Of a stretch of 64,000 nt of DNA, positions 26,347 through 36,200 are shown in pieces (within the stretch, counting starts at the first letter, position 1; each line of letters begins with the position of its first letter). The stretch spans positions 4,278,001-4,342,000 of the forward strand of contig OZ252006.1 of NCBI GenBank assembly GCA_965247175.1. The letters run 5' to 3'. The translations under genes and the position numbers were made by a program. This DNA is from JANQMX01 sp965247175 (lineage in GTDB: Bacteria; Pseudomonadota; Alphaproteobacteria; Kiloniellales; DSM-21159). Under the pieces are notes generated by a model, which was given only the letters and a program-made list of their open reading frames with translations, did no database searches and had not been told where the DNA came from.

Positions 26347-28452
26347 CTAGGCCGCGGTGACGGTCGCGCGACCACTCAAGGCCGACTGCAGCGCCGCCGG
26401 CTCCATGCCGAGCGAGAGCGCCGCTGCCAACGCCAGCAAGTTAGCCATCGATGCAGTGGAGTCGCTTGAGGACAATTCGAAAACAACGGCCTGTGACAGC
26501 GCGTGGCCCTGCGGACGCAAAAACGCGCGGGGAGTTTCGGGCGTGTAGAACAGCCAGTCGCCCTGCACGTCGGCTAAAGGCTCGCCCTGTCCAACCCAGA
26601 GGACGCGTAGCTCTGGATGGCGCCGGGCGATGTCGGCCCGCGCCGGCGCGGTGGCATCCAGCACCAAGGCTGTACTGGTTAATGAGACGACGAGACCGGC
26701 TACATCGTCATCTGCCATCGTGCTGTCGATGACGGCGACGTCGCAGGTATCCCACGCCAGGCCCTCCTTTCGGGCTTGCGTCGGTTCGACTTGCAGCACG
26801 GCGGCCTCGACCGCCGGGTCCTGCAGGATAACGGCTGTGTCGCGCGCGCCGAGGTCCTTGGCGGCCGTAAGCCGCTCATCGCCCAGATGCAGGCCGTCCT
26901 GGGTGGCGCTGCCGGCAGCGACGCCGCAGGCTGCCAAGAGGCTGCGCAGGTTCCGCGCGATCTCGGGCGCCGCTTCGCTCATCAAGGCGATCAAGGGAAT
27001 GCGGCCGCGCTGCGGCGCCGGGAAGAGATGATCGATGATGGCTCCGGCCACGTCGCGCGGCGGTGTCGGCGTGATGTAGTGGGCGCGGGGCGAAGGGAAG
27101 TTGTTCACCTCATTGACCGCGCAGGCGACGCTCCTGATGTCTGCTGTGATGTCCGGGCTGAGCAGGTCCACGCCAGCCATGTCGAGGCCGAGGCAGCGGG
27201 CTGCTCGCTCAATGACCTCGACCACGCTGGGATGCACCTGGTCGGTGACGTCCTCCGCCGTGCCCCCGAGCGAGAAGTTGCCGGCGGCCCGCAAGGCAAT
27301 CCGCTGGCCCGATTCGGGCATGCTCTCCGGTGTCAGGCCCTGGCGGGCGAGCATCGCCTGCATATCTTCGTCAAGGACCAGTCTTTGGACCCAGGCGGCG
27401 TAGGGGCTGTCCCAGTTTGCGCGCCGTTCGTTCTCTGCCGCGATCAGCTCCGCAACGCTCTGCCGTCCATCACCGATCACGTGGGCCGGGACGCGACGGG
27501 CGGCCGCGATCAGCGTGCCGTCGATCACCGTCAGGCGGAAGTCCTCGCCGGCCACGTGGTTCTCGACCAGGATCTCCTGGCCCGCCTGCTTGGCTTTCTC
27601 GACCGCCGGCGGAATCTCTTCGGGCGAACGAATGTTGGCAGTGACGCTGTCGCCCTTGCTGCCAGTGCGCCCCTTGATGACCAAGGGGAAACCGATGTCC
27701 TCTATGGCGCGGTCCAGGTCGGCTTGGCTCAGCACTTGGTGCTGCTTGGGCACTGGCACCCCGACCGACGCCAGCAAGCCAGCGGTGAAGGTTTTGTCCC
27801 GGGCGATCAGGTTGGCGATCAGGCTGGTCGAATCGCCGAAGCACTCGACCATGCGGCGACGGTGGCAACCTTGGCCGAGCACGGCCATGGGGCTGTCGGG
27901 AAAGTAAGGGCTGACCGGCACGCCGCGCTTGCGCGCGCATTCGGTCAGGAGCGTCGTGATGTTGTTGAACTCGCGGCCCTGCCGTTCCTTTGCGAAGCGC
28001 CGCCAGAGGCGCGCCAGCTCCGTCCTGGTCTGTTCCGCATCCTCGGGCTGCTCTGCATCGAACAGCAGCCGCATGGCCTCGCAGGCGAAGAGCGCCGAGA
28101 GACGTGCGGGCCGTGGCCATTCTGCCTCGACGAACACAAGAGTGCGTCCGGCCTCGGACGCTGGCTCGCGCCAGTGCTTCAGGTCCGGGTTGAGTGCCAT
28201 GCCTTGCGTGAAGTGCGCCACGAGGCCGATCGCAGCCACGCCGTCCAACTCGTCTTCAGCCTCGGCCAAGTCGGTCAGCAGGGAAGCCATGGCGGCCCAG
28301 CGTTCGCCCTTGGGCCAGATCCGCTCCAGACGGGACGAAAGCTCAGTCGGCCGCAGTGGTGGTGTTCCTTCCTCCGCAATCTCCAGCCGCACCAGCGGCC
28401 TGCGGCTGTGCAGGTTCGGCCCGATGAAGACCGAGAGGCTGTGGCGCTTCAT
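26347..28452 (-). CDS. Cyanophycin-synthetase-like protein lacking a Mur-ligase ATP site
   Basis: 701 residues, overlapping the upstream homologue by ATGA. Same domain order as its partner: N-terminal domain with FIGPNLHSRRPL, ATP-grasp (about 180-475) with K260 in LVIKGRTGSKG and the metal-ligand pair E448/N450 in NEVNNF, then a shortened Mur-ligase-like part. At the place of the Mur P-loop (residues about 488-497) it reads ALMSEAAPEI, so the ATP site is gone, and the C-terminal Mur domain is missing. The ATP-grasp half looks active. By analogy with CphA2-type enzymes it may ligate a preformed dipeptide or assist its partner. Confidence 0.75.
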   Translation of the reverse strand: MKRHSLSVFIGPNLHSRRPLVRLEIAEEGTPPLRPTELSSRLERIWPKGERWAAMASLLTDLAEAEDELDGVAAIGLVAHFTQGMALNPDLKHWREPASEAGRTLVFVEAEWPRPARLSALFACEAMRLLFDAEQPEDAEQTRTELARLWRRFAKERQGREFNNITTLLTECARKRGVPVSPYFPDSPMAVLGQGCHRRRMVECFGDSTSLIANLIARDKTFTAGLLASVGVPVPKQHQVLSQADLDRAIEDIGFPLVIKGRTGSKGDSVTANIRSPEEIPPAVEKAKQAGQEILVENHVAGEDFRLTVIDGTLIAAARRVPAHVIGDGRQSVAELIAAENERRANWDSPYAAWVQRLVLDEDMQAMLARQGLTPESMPESGQRIALRAAGNFSLGGTAEDVTDQVHPSVVEVIERAARCLGLDMAGVDLLSPDITADIRSVACAVNEVNNFPSPRAHYITPTPPRDVAGAIIDHLFPAPQRGRIPLIALMSEAAPEIARNLRSLLAACGVAAGSATQDGLHLGDERLTAAKDLGARDTAVILQDPAVEAAVLQVEPTQARKEGLAWDTCDVAVIDSTMADDDVAGLVVSLTSTALVLDATAPARADIARRHPELRVLWVGQGEPLADVQGDWLFYTPETPRAFLRPQGHALSQAVVFELSSSDSTASMANLLALAAALSLGMEPAALQSALSGRATVTAA

Positions 28453-31103
28453 GGCGCGGCCGCCTCGGCACCTGCGACCTCGGTCAGGCGCAGTACCTGT
28501 ATCTTCCGCCAGGCCGCTTCGAATCTCCTATCAGGCAAGACCAGCAGCAGGTCCCCTGGCCGGACCTGCTGGAAGGCGATTTCCATGGCCTTGCCTTCGT
28601 CGGGTTCGACGGTAATCGCCTCAGGCGCGATGCCGGCCCCGACCAGTCCCTCGCGAAGCCCATGTGCGACTTCGTCGGTCGTGCGCGCTATCCCCGGGCG
28701 CGGAGAAGAAGAAACGATGAAGCGATCGAAGGAGGGCGCGACCGTTGCGGCAAGTTGCGCAATGGCTTCCTCGCGCTGCCGGGTGGGCGTCACCAGAAAG
28801 CAGATCCGCCGGCCTGCAGCAGGCATGCCTGCGACGACGTCGCGGATCTTGACCATGCCGTCCACGTTGTGCGCGTAGTCGAGGACGATGCGGGCGCCGT
28901 CCACATCGCGGATATTGAGCCGGCCGGGCGAATCTTCGAAGCTCAGCGAGAAGCCCGATAGGGCACGGCGCAGCGCGTCGAGCGGGAGCGCCATCGCAAG
29001 CGCGGTAGCAGCGGCCATCATGGCGTTCTCGACATTATGGCGCGCGCTGCCGTCAAGGGCTGCCGGGATATCGCCGACGCGCAGGATCTCCTGCCGTTGC
29101 TCGCCGGCGCAATGGACGAGCCGGGCTTCCGGACCCTCGCCCTCAAGCAGCACAGCCCGGCCACCCTCTGCCAAGTGCGACTCGACAAGGGCGTTCGCCG
29201 GCTCGGTCGTGACCCACCAGATCGGGGCCGAGGCGCGCGCTGCCATGGCACGGCAGTAGGCGTTGTCTGCATTGAGGACGACGGCGCCGCGTGCCAGCTC
29301 GACGAGCAAGCCCTTGATCTCTGCCAGCTCCTCGACGCTCTCGACGTTGTCTTGGCCGATATGGTCGGCGCTGATGTTGGTGACCATGGCGACGTCGCAG
29401 GCGTCCCAGCCGATGCCTCGCTTGATGATGCCGCCGCGCGAGGTCTCCAGCACCGCCGCTTCGACGCGGGGGTCTTGCAGCACCGAGCGCGCGCCGACCG
29501 AGTTGGCGAAGTCCCCCTTTAGCACCAGCTCCTTGCCGACATAGGCGCCCGAGGTGGTGGTGAGCGCCGTGCAGTAGCCGGCTTCGGTGAAGGCGCGGCT
29601 CAGCATGCGGCAGGTGGTCGTCTTGCCGTTGGTGCCTGTGACGGCGGCGATGGGAATCTGCCCGCGCTCGGGTGCCGGCATCAGATAATCGACGATGGCG
29701 CCGGCGACGTCGCGCGGCGTCTCGCAGGCGTAGTGCGGCCGCAGGTTCGGGTGGTGGTTGATCTCCAGAATGACGCCGCCTGTTTCCGACAAGGGGCGGG
29801 CGATGTCGCGAGTCAGAACGTCGACGCCGGCTATGTCGAGTCCGATCGTGCGGGCAGCGCGCTCGGCCAAAGCCACCGTTTCCGGATGCACCTCTTCGGT
29901 GACGTCCTCCGGCGTGCCGCCCTGGGAGACGTTTCCGGTGCTGCGCAGGCGGACCTCTTGCCCCATCTCAGGCACACTGTCCGGCGTTAGACCTTCGCGA
30001 GACAGCATGGCCAACGTGTCGGCATCGAGGTTGAGCGGGATCAGCCAGCGACCGTAGCCACTTCGCTCATGGCGGCGTCTGTTCTCCATGGCGACCAGCT
30101 CGGCGACGCTGCGCTTGCCGTCGCCGACCACGTGAGCGGCCCGACGTCGTGCAGCGGCGTTCATCTTGCCGTCGACCACCAGCAGCCGATAGTCGGTCCC
30201 TTCGATATGCTCTTCGATCACCTGCTTTCCGGCGAAGCGTCGGGCCTTGGTAAGGGCCCGAGTCGCGTCTTCGGCCGTGTGGATGTTGGCTGTCACGCTG
30301 CTGCCCTTCGACCCGGTCTGGCCCTTCACCACGAGAGGGAAGCCGATCTCCGCGATGGCCGCTGCGACGTCGCCCTCGCGCTCGATCAAGCGCTGCCGGG
30401 GCACCGGAATGCCGACGCGGCGCAAGACGCGAGACGTCAGCGCCTTGTCGTTCGACGTGTTGCTGGCAAAGGCGCTGGTCAAGTCGCTGGCGCTCTGCGC
30501 AACCCGCATGCGGCGTTTGCCATGGCCGAGCAAGGCGAAGCGCTGACCGCGCACCAGTTTCCTGATGGGCACGCCGCGTTCGCGCGCCGCCTCCAGCAGA
30601 ACGATCGTGTTCTCGGTGTAGGCCATGGCCTTGCAGCGCCGCCGGGACTCGGTGAGTGCCTCGGCCAAGGACGCACGCACTTCGACAAGTCGCTTGCTTT
30701 CCCATGCGGCGAAGAGCAGTCGGGTTGCAGGCAGCGCCAAACGCACGGCCTCTTGCGCGACGTCGGGGTCGAAGAAGGCGATCAGAATATCGATCGTTCC
30801 CAAGCGGCGATTGCTTTCGACCCGCGTCGGGAAAACCCGGCCGAAGGGCTCGAACTGCAACGCTCCGACAAGAGCGGCGAGGACGTAGGCGGCAGAGACA
30901 TCGCCTGTGTTGGACAGTGACTGTCGAACAGCCGCGCGCACCTCTTGCCAATCCGATCCCTCAGGCAGGCGTTCGTCGATGCGCTGAGCCAGGCTCTCCG
31001 TGTTTAAGGTCGGCAGACTCGATGGCTCGAAGCGGAGGCGAAGCAGCGGCCGCTTGGCATGGACGTTGGGGCCTTCGAAGAGCGTGATGCTGACGGGCTT
31101 CAT
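28449..31103 (-). CDS. Cyanophycin-synthetase-like ligase (ATP-grasp + Mur ligase)
   Basis: 884 residues, the full CphA1 layout: N-terminal domain (LFEGPNVHAKRPL), ATP-grasp (about 210-475) with K260 and the pair E447/N449 in LEINHH, and a Mur-ligase half with P-loop GTNGKTTT (490-497), DACDVAMVTNISADHIG and the closing PGRLNIRDV..DYAHN. CphA1 polymerises Asp and Arg into cyanophycin, with the two ATPase halves adding each residue. The glycine-rich ATP-grasp loop reads KGQTGSKGSS rather than the KPLDGNHGRG remembered for classic CphA, so the amino acids used may differ. First gene of a two-gene unit; no cyanophycinase is seen nearby. Confidence 0.8.
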   Translation of the reverse strand: MKPVSITLFEGPNVHAKRPLLRLRFEPSSLPTLNTESLAQRIDERLPEGSDWQEVRAAVRQSLSNTGDVSAAYVLAALVGALQFEPFGRVFPTRVESNRRLGTIDILIAFFDPDVAQEAVRLALPATRLLFAAWESKRLVEVRASLAEALTESRRRCKAMAYTENTIVLLEAARERGVPIRKLVRGQRFALLGHGKRRMRVAQSASDLTSAFASNTSNDKALTSRVLRRVGIPVPRQRLIEREGDVAAAIAEIGFPLVVKGQTGSKGSSVTANIHTAEDATRALTKARRFAGKQVIEEHIEGTDYRLLVVDGKMNAAARRRAAHVVGDGKRSVAELVAMENRRRHERSGYGRWLIPLNLDADTLAMLSREGLTPDSVPEMGQEVRLRSTGNVSQGGTPEDVTEEVHPETVALAERAARTIGLDIAGVDVLTRDIARPLSETGGVILEINHHPNLRPHYACETPRDVAGAIVDYLMPAPERGQIPIAAVTGTNGKTTTCRMLSRAFTEAGYCTALTTTSGAYVGKELVLKGDFANSVGARSVLQDPRVEAAVLETSRGGIIKRGIGWDACDVAMVTNISADHIGQDNVESVEELAEIKGLLVELARGAVVLNADNAYCRAMAARASAPIWWVTTEPANALVESHLAEGGRAVLLEGEGPEARLVHCAGEQRQEILRVGDIPAALDGSARHNVENAMMAAATALAMALPLDALRRALSGFSLSFEDSPGRLNIRDVDGARIVLDYAHNVDGMVKIRDVVAGMPAAGRRICFLVTPTRQREEAIAQLAATVAPSFDRFIVSSSPRPGIARTTDEVAHGLREGLVGAGIAPEAITVEPDEGKAMEIAFQQVRPGDLLLVLPDRRFEAAWRKIQVLRLTEVAGAEAAAP

Positions 31104-31255
31104 TGATCCATGTCTTTTCCCCGCGCGTGGGAGGGCAATAGCATCGCAATGGTTAGGCGATGGTAATCGCCATGTTAAGGAAAAGCGCAGCTGCCCGGGT
31201 GAGCGTCGGGCAAAGGGCTGCGCTCAGGATTCGCAAGGCGTTCTAAGAGGGCGAA

Positions 31256-31561
31256 ATGGACAGAAAGCTGGTGATCGGCGCGGTGATCGCTGTCGGCGCG
31301 CTGATGGTCGTGCCCGGCGTGGCCGCTGCGGTGGCGCGGGCGGCAAGACCGGCGGTGAAGGCTGCGATCAAGGCCTCGGTCGTCGGCTACCGCGAAGTCC
31401 AGCGGGCTGGCATGGAGGTCTACGAGACCGCCGAAGACGCCCTGGCCGAAGTGCAGCACGAGCTGGCTGAGGGTGAGGGGCAGCCCAAAGGCACATCCGG
31501 CGGTGACGCAGGCAGGCCGGCCAACGGCAGTGGAAGCCGCGGGAACGGCGGTCAGGCCTAG
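31256..31561 (+). CDS. Small membrane protein, DUF5132-like
   Basis: 101 residues. One hydrophobic helix (about 5-27) rich in Ala, Val and Gly, then AAIKASVVGYREVQRAGMEVYETAEDALAEVQHE in parts, a charged amphipathic helix, and a Gly/Ser-rich tail. This fits small DUF5132-type proteins found next to HMA2 proteins and P-type ATPases. The next gene, an HMA2-like protein, begins 10 bases after its stop. Probably a membrane-anchored accessory of that module; the exact role is unknown. Confidence 0.65.
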   Translation: MDRKLVIGAVIAVGALMVVPGVAAAVARAARPAVKAAIKASVVGYREVQRAGMEVYETAEDALAEVQHELAEGEGQPKGTSGGDAGRPANGSGSRGNGGQA

Positions 31562-31571
31562 GGGCAAGTCC

Positions 31572-32027
31572 ATGGCGCAAGCGCTCTATCTCGTCCACCA
31601 GCTCCCGGGCCGGGTGCGGCTGCGTCCGAGAGGCACGGCGCTGAGCCCGGAAGAGCTTTCGCTCCTGACCGAGGCGATGGCGAGGCTGCCCGGCGTGATC
31701 GCCTGCGTCGGCCGGCTGGTAACCGGCAGCCTGATCGTCGAGCATGACGGTGACTTTTCGCGGATTGCCGAGGATGCGGCCTCTCAAGGGCTTTTCGAGT
31801 TGGCGGAGGCTCCAGAGCCCAAGCCCGTGGGTTTGATCGCCGAGGAGGGGCTGACCTACGCCGATCTTCGCTTGCGCGAGCTGTCCAATGGCCAATTCGA
31901 CCTGCGCTCGGCCCTGGGAACGCTCATCCTCGGGCTCGCCGTTCTGCAGCTTGCGCGCGGACAGATCGTCGGTCCGGCCATGACCTTGCTGCTGCAGTCG
32001 ATCGATCTCCTGGCCGGGCGTCGCTAG
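31572..32027 (+). CDS. HMA2-like domain protein with membrane segment
   Basis: 151 residues from ATG 31572; earlier starts lie in the previous gene. The N-terminal part (LVHQLPGRVRLRPRG, then GVIACVGRLVTGSLIVEHD) has the strand-helix pattern of HMA2 domains, which lack the CxxC of true metal-binding HMA domains. Hydrophobic helices (about 113-150, LGTLILGLAVLQLARGQIVGPAMTLLL in parts) anchor it. Its stop TAG shares the palindrome CTAG (32024-32027) with the stop of the opposing adenosyltransferase gene. It matches the HMA2 domain at the start of the nearby ATPase and is probably its partner. Confidence 0.7.
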   Translation: MAQALYLVHQLPGRVRLRPRGTALSPEELSLLTEAMARLPGVIACVGRLVTGSLIVEHDGDFSRIAEDAASQGLFELAEAPEPKPVGLIAEEGLTYADLRLRELSNGQFDLRSALGTLILGLAVLQLARGQIVGPAMTLLLQSIDLLAGRR

Positions 32028-33223
32028 CCCGCTGCCTCTTTGAGTGCCGCTGCTTTCTCGGTTCCTTCCCAGGGCGCCTCAAGCTCTTCGCGGCCGAACT
32101 GCCCATAGTAGGCCAGCCGTTCGAAGAAGTGGCCACCGTGGCGGCTGGAGAGCCCCCAGAGGCCGAGGTCGCGGGCAATGGCGCCGACCCTGAAATCGAA
32201 AACCTCACGCAGGGCCTCGGCGATGCGGGTGTCCTCGACTTGGCCGCTTCCGAAGCTATCCACCTCCAAGCTGATCGGCGCGCTGCGGCCAATGGCGTAG
32301 CTGAGCTGCACTTCGCATTCCTGGGCGAGGCCGGCGGCCACCACGGTCTTGGCGGCCCAGCGGGCGGCATAGCTGGCCGTGCGGTCGATGCGCGACGGGC
32401 CCTTGCCGCAGAGCGCGGCCCCGCTTTGCCGCACGAAGCCGCCATAGCCATCGATGCCCAGCTTGCGGCCGGTCAGCCCGGCATGGCTGCCCGGTCCGCC
32501 TTCGCCTTGGCCTTCGCGAGGATTGACCAGGACGGTCGTCTCTTCGTCCGGCTGCAGGGGAGCGTCCTCAAACAGCGGCGCGATGACGGCCTCGCGAATG
32601 TCCTCTTCCAACCGCCGATGGTTCGGCAGGCGGTCGGGCCAGAGCCCGGTCGTCACGGTGACGGCGTCGATACGGCAAGGTTGCCTGTCGCGGTAGCCGA
32701 CGAGGACCTGGCTCTGGCCGTCGGGCGAGAGATAGTCCAGTGTCCCGCTCTCCCGCGCTTCGTCGAGCCGGCGGGCCAGGCCATGGGCCAGCATGATCGG
32801 CAGGGGCATGAGGGGCGGCGTCTGCCGGCAGGCATAGCCGAAGACGGTCACCTGATGGCCAGCACTCAGCGTGTCCAGCGCATCGTCGGTCAAGCTGTCG
32901 AGCTCCAGCCAGCGCGCATCGACCTCGGGAAGCTGCGACAGCGAGGTCATGACGGTGCAGTTGTCGATCTGAAAGCTGCCGCGGATGTAACCGGCTGAAC
33001 GGATGACACGGCGCGCCAGGTTGCCGAGATCGAGCGGCGGCTCGTCGCGGAACTGGGCGGCGAGAAAGACGATGCCCCCGGCGATGGCGCATTCCGCATT
33101 GACGAAAGGCTGTGGCACCTCGGAGGCGAGAAAGGCATCGACCACGGCGTCGCTGATGCGATCGCAGAGCTTGTCCGGGTGACCGGCCGTTACCGATTCG
33201 GAGCTAAGGGCGAAGTCTTTCAT
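32024..33223 (-). CDS. Divergent methionine adenosyltransferase
   Basis: 399 residues. The MAT family is plain: SESVTAGHPDKLCDRISDAVVDA with H15, D17 and K18 for ATP/metal, GYACRQTPPLMPLPI, and RIDRTASYAARWAAKTVVAAGL. The loop that is GGGAFSGKD in housekeeping MetK reads SGAALCGKG here, keeping the lysine. It lies in an operon with a P-type ATPase (ATGA overlap), not with housekeeping genes. It may make SAM for a local methylation, or be a specialised paralogue; whether the genome has another metK cannot be seen. Confidence 0.82.
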   Translation of the reverse strand: MKDFALSSESVTAGHPDKLCDRISDAVVDAFLASEVPQPFVNAECAIAGGIVFLAAQFRDEPPLDLGNLARRVIRSAGYIRGSFQIDNCTVMTSLSQLPEVDARWLELDSLTDDALDTLSAGHQVTVFGYACRQTPPLMPLPIMLAHGLARRLDEARESGTLDYLSPDGQSQVLVGYRDRQPCRIDAVTVTTGLWPDRLPNHRRLEEDIREAVIAPLFEDAPLQPDEETTVLVNPREGQGEGGPGSHAGLTGRKLGIDGYGGFVRQSGAALCGKGPSRIDRTASYAARWAAKTVVAAGLAQECEVQLSYAIGRSAPISLEVDSFGSGQVEDTRIAEALREVFDFRVGAIARDLGLWGLSSRHGGHFFERLAYYGQFGREELEAPWEGTEKAAALKEAAG

Positions 33224-36200
33224 GGGGTCTGCTCTTCCTTGCGCCGGCTATGGTCGGCGAGGCTGTGGCGCACTTCGGTGATGAAGAAAGGAGCGGCGGC
33301 GGCCAGTAGGGAAACGGCAAGATCCCGTCGCGGCATGGGGCCGAGGCCGAGGACGCGACCGAGCCGGCCGAAGGCGAAGGGCAGAACCTGCAGCGCCAGC
33401 GCGCCGGCCAGCGCCATGTCGAGATTGCGGTTGGCGAACAGCACGGAGAGGAACGGCTTGTCCCTTTGCGGTTTCTGGCAGGTCAGGGCATAGAGCAGCT
33501 GGCCAAGCGCCAGGCTGACGAAGGTCATGGCCCGTGTGGTTGGCCCGGGGCCGTGGCGCCGCAAGCCGTAGAAGTGCGCGATCAGGGACGCCAGAGCGAT
33601 GAGGCTGGCGTCGGTGCCCATCTCGCGCAGGTCCTTGCGGCCGATGACGCCTTCGCTGGAGGAGTGGCCTGGGCCCTCCATGGTGCTGCGGCTGGGCGGC
33701 GCCAGCGAGAGGCCGAGCCCGGGCAGCACGTCGGTCACCAGGTTGAGCCAGAGCAGCTCCATGGGTGTTTCGATCTCGTCGGGGCCGTGCAGCGCCTCGA
33801 CCAGGCCGACGAGAATCTCGCTGACGTTCGTCGAGATCAGGAACTTCAGGGAGCGATGCATGTTTTCGTAGATGTCGCGCCCCTGGCCGATGGCGCCGAC
33901 CAGGCTTTCCAGGTCGTCACGTTCGATGACCACGTTGGCCACGTCGCGCGCCAGGTTGGTGCCTTCCTCGCCCATGGCGATGGCCACGTTGGCGGCCTTG
34001 AGCGCCGGACCGTCGTTGATGCCGTCTCCTGTCATCGCGACCACCGAGCCATCGGCCTGAAGGGCCTGGACGATGGCGAGCTTCTGGTCGGGCGTGACCC
34101 GCGCGAAGACCTGGGCGCGGCGGGCCAGGCCTTGCAGGGCTTCCTGGGGCAGGCGGCCGATATCGGCCGAGTCGAGCAGCTCGATGGGCGCGCCCTCGGC
34201 AAGATCCAGTTCGCGCGCCAGGCCATAGGCGGTGGCGCCCTGGTCGCCGGTGATCATCACCGTGCGGATGCCCGCCCGATGCAGGGCCTTGATCAGCGGC
34301 TTGGCGCTCGGTCGCAGAGGGTCTCGCAGGCCGGTCAGGCCAAGCCAGACCAGACCCGGCAGCTGGCCGTCCTCACGCGGCGCACCGATGCCTTGCGCGA
34401 AGCCCAGGACGCGCGCCGGGCGGGCGGCCAGATGGTCGTTGAGCGCCAGAATGGCTTCCTTGTCTTGCTCGCTGAGCGGCTGAATCTGACCGTCGATCTG
34501 CCGTCGGTCGCACAATTGCAGCAGCTCGTCCGGGCTGCCTTTGACGGCGATCAGCGGCTTGTCGCGGTCTGGCTCGCGGTGGAAGGTCGCCATGTAGCGC
34601 CGGGTCTCATGCCGCTCGAACGTATGGACCCGTGGCAAGGAGGTGCGCAGTCCGGCGCCGTCCAGGCCTTGCGCAATGGCGAAGTCCTGTAGCGCCCGCT
34701 CGGTCGCCGAGGAGCCGTCGACTTCTTGGCGACCATCGACCATGACGATCTCCGCGTCGTTGCAGAGCACGGCCACCTTGAGCAGCGCCTGCAGGTCGGC
34801 ACCGTCTTGCGTTTCCGACGGCGCGCCCTCCAGTTCCATGGGCCCCTCGACGCAGCCGGCGGTCGCATAGGCGACGATGCGCATGCGGTTCTCGGTCAGG
34901 GTCCCGGTCTTGTCGAGGCAGAGGGTCTCGATCGCGCCAAGAGACTCGACGGCGTTGAGCTCGCGTACCAGCACGCCGCGATAGCTCAGGCGCTTGAGGC
35001 CCAGGGCCAAGGTCGTGGTGGCGACAGTGGGCAGGCCCTCTGGCACCGCCGCGACCGCCAAGGCTAGCGCATCCTTCAGCATCGGTAGGGCGGGATAGCC
35101 GCGCAGCAGTCCGATCCCCATGAAGAGGCCGCAGGCGGCCAGGCTGCCGAAAGCCAGCTTGCGGCCGAGCTGATCGAGATCCTGCTCGATCGGCGTCGGC
35201 GGCCGCGCCGTGTCCATCGACAAACGCTGCACTTGAGCCAGCACGCTGGCGGTGCCGGTCGCGGTGGCGACCACGATGCCCTTGCCGCTGGTCACCAGCG
35301 TGCCGGCGTGCAGCATGTTGCTGCGGCCGCCGAGCGGGGTCTCGGGTTCGAGCAGCGCCAGCGGCTCCTTGCCGACGGGGATGCTCTCTCCGGTCAGGGC
35401 CGATTCGTCGACGCTGAGATTGCGTGCCTCCAGCAGACGCGCGTCGGTCGGCACATAGAAGCCCGGCTGCAGCACGTAAATGTCGCCGGGGACAAGATGC
35501 GCGCTGGGCAGCAGTTGGTCCTCGCCCGCGCGCCGGGTGAGCGTCTCTTGCGGGCCTTCCCGCATCAGGCTGGCAATGGTCCGCTCGGCGCGCGCTTCCG
35601 TGACGTAACCGATCGCAGCGTTGGCGGCGACCACGACCAAGGTGGCGGCAGCGTCGATCAAGCCGCCGGTCGCTGCCGAGACCACGGCGGAGGCGACCAG
35701 GATTCCGACCGGCAGGCTCGCCACCTGCTCGCGCAGCATCTCCAGGGAGGTGCGCCCCTTGCGCTGAGGCAAGAGGTTGGGCCCGTAGCGCAGGAGTCGG
35801 GCCTCCGCCTCGGCCGCCGACAAGCCTTGCGCCGCCGCGACGCTGAAATGGGCCAGCACTTCCTCTGGGCTCATGGCGTGCCAAGGGGTGTCGTCAGCCT
35901 CTTGCAGTCCCGCCTGCGGAACTGTTTGTGCCTGTGGCTCGGCTGTGGTTTGCCGTGCCTTGGGTCGGGACTCGGCGCTGTCTTCTTCCGGAAGTTCGAG
36001 GTGCCGCCGAATGCAGGCCAGCAACTCGTCGAGGCCGAGAGCGCTGTGGGTCTGGAGCAGCAGCGTGCCGGTGCGGGGGTTGGCCGAAGCGCTGGCCATA
36101 CCGTCGAGGCGCCGCAGCTCGACCAAGAGCGCTGCCGCCCGGTCGCCGCGGTCGAGAATGGCGAAGACGCGCAGCCGGTAGCGGCCGGCGGCTGTGGCGC

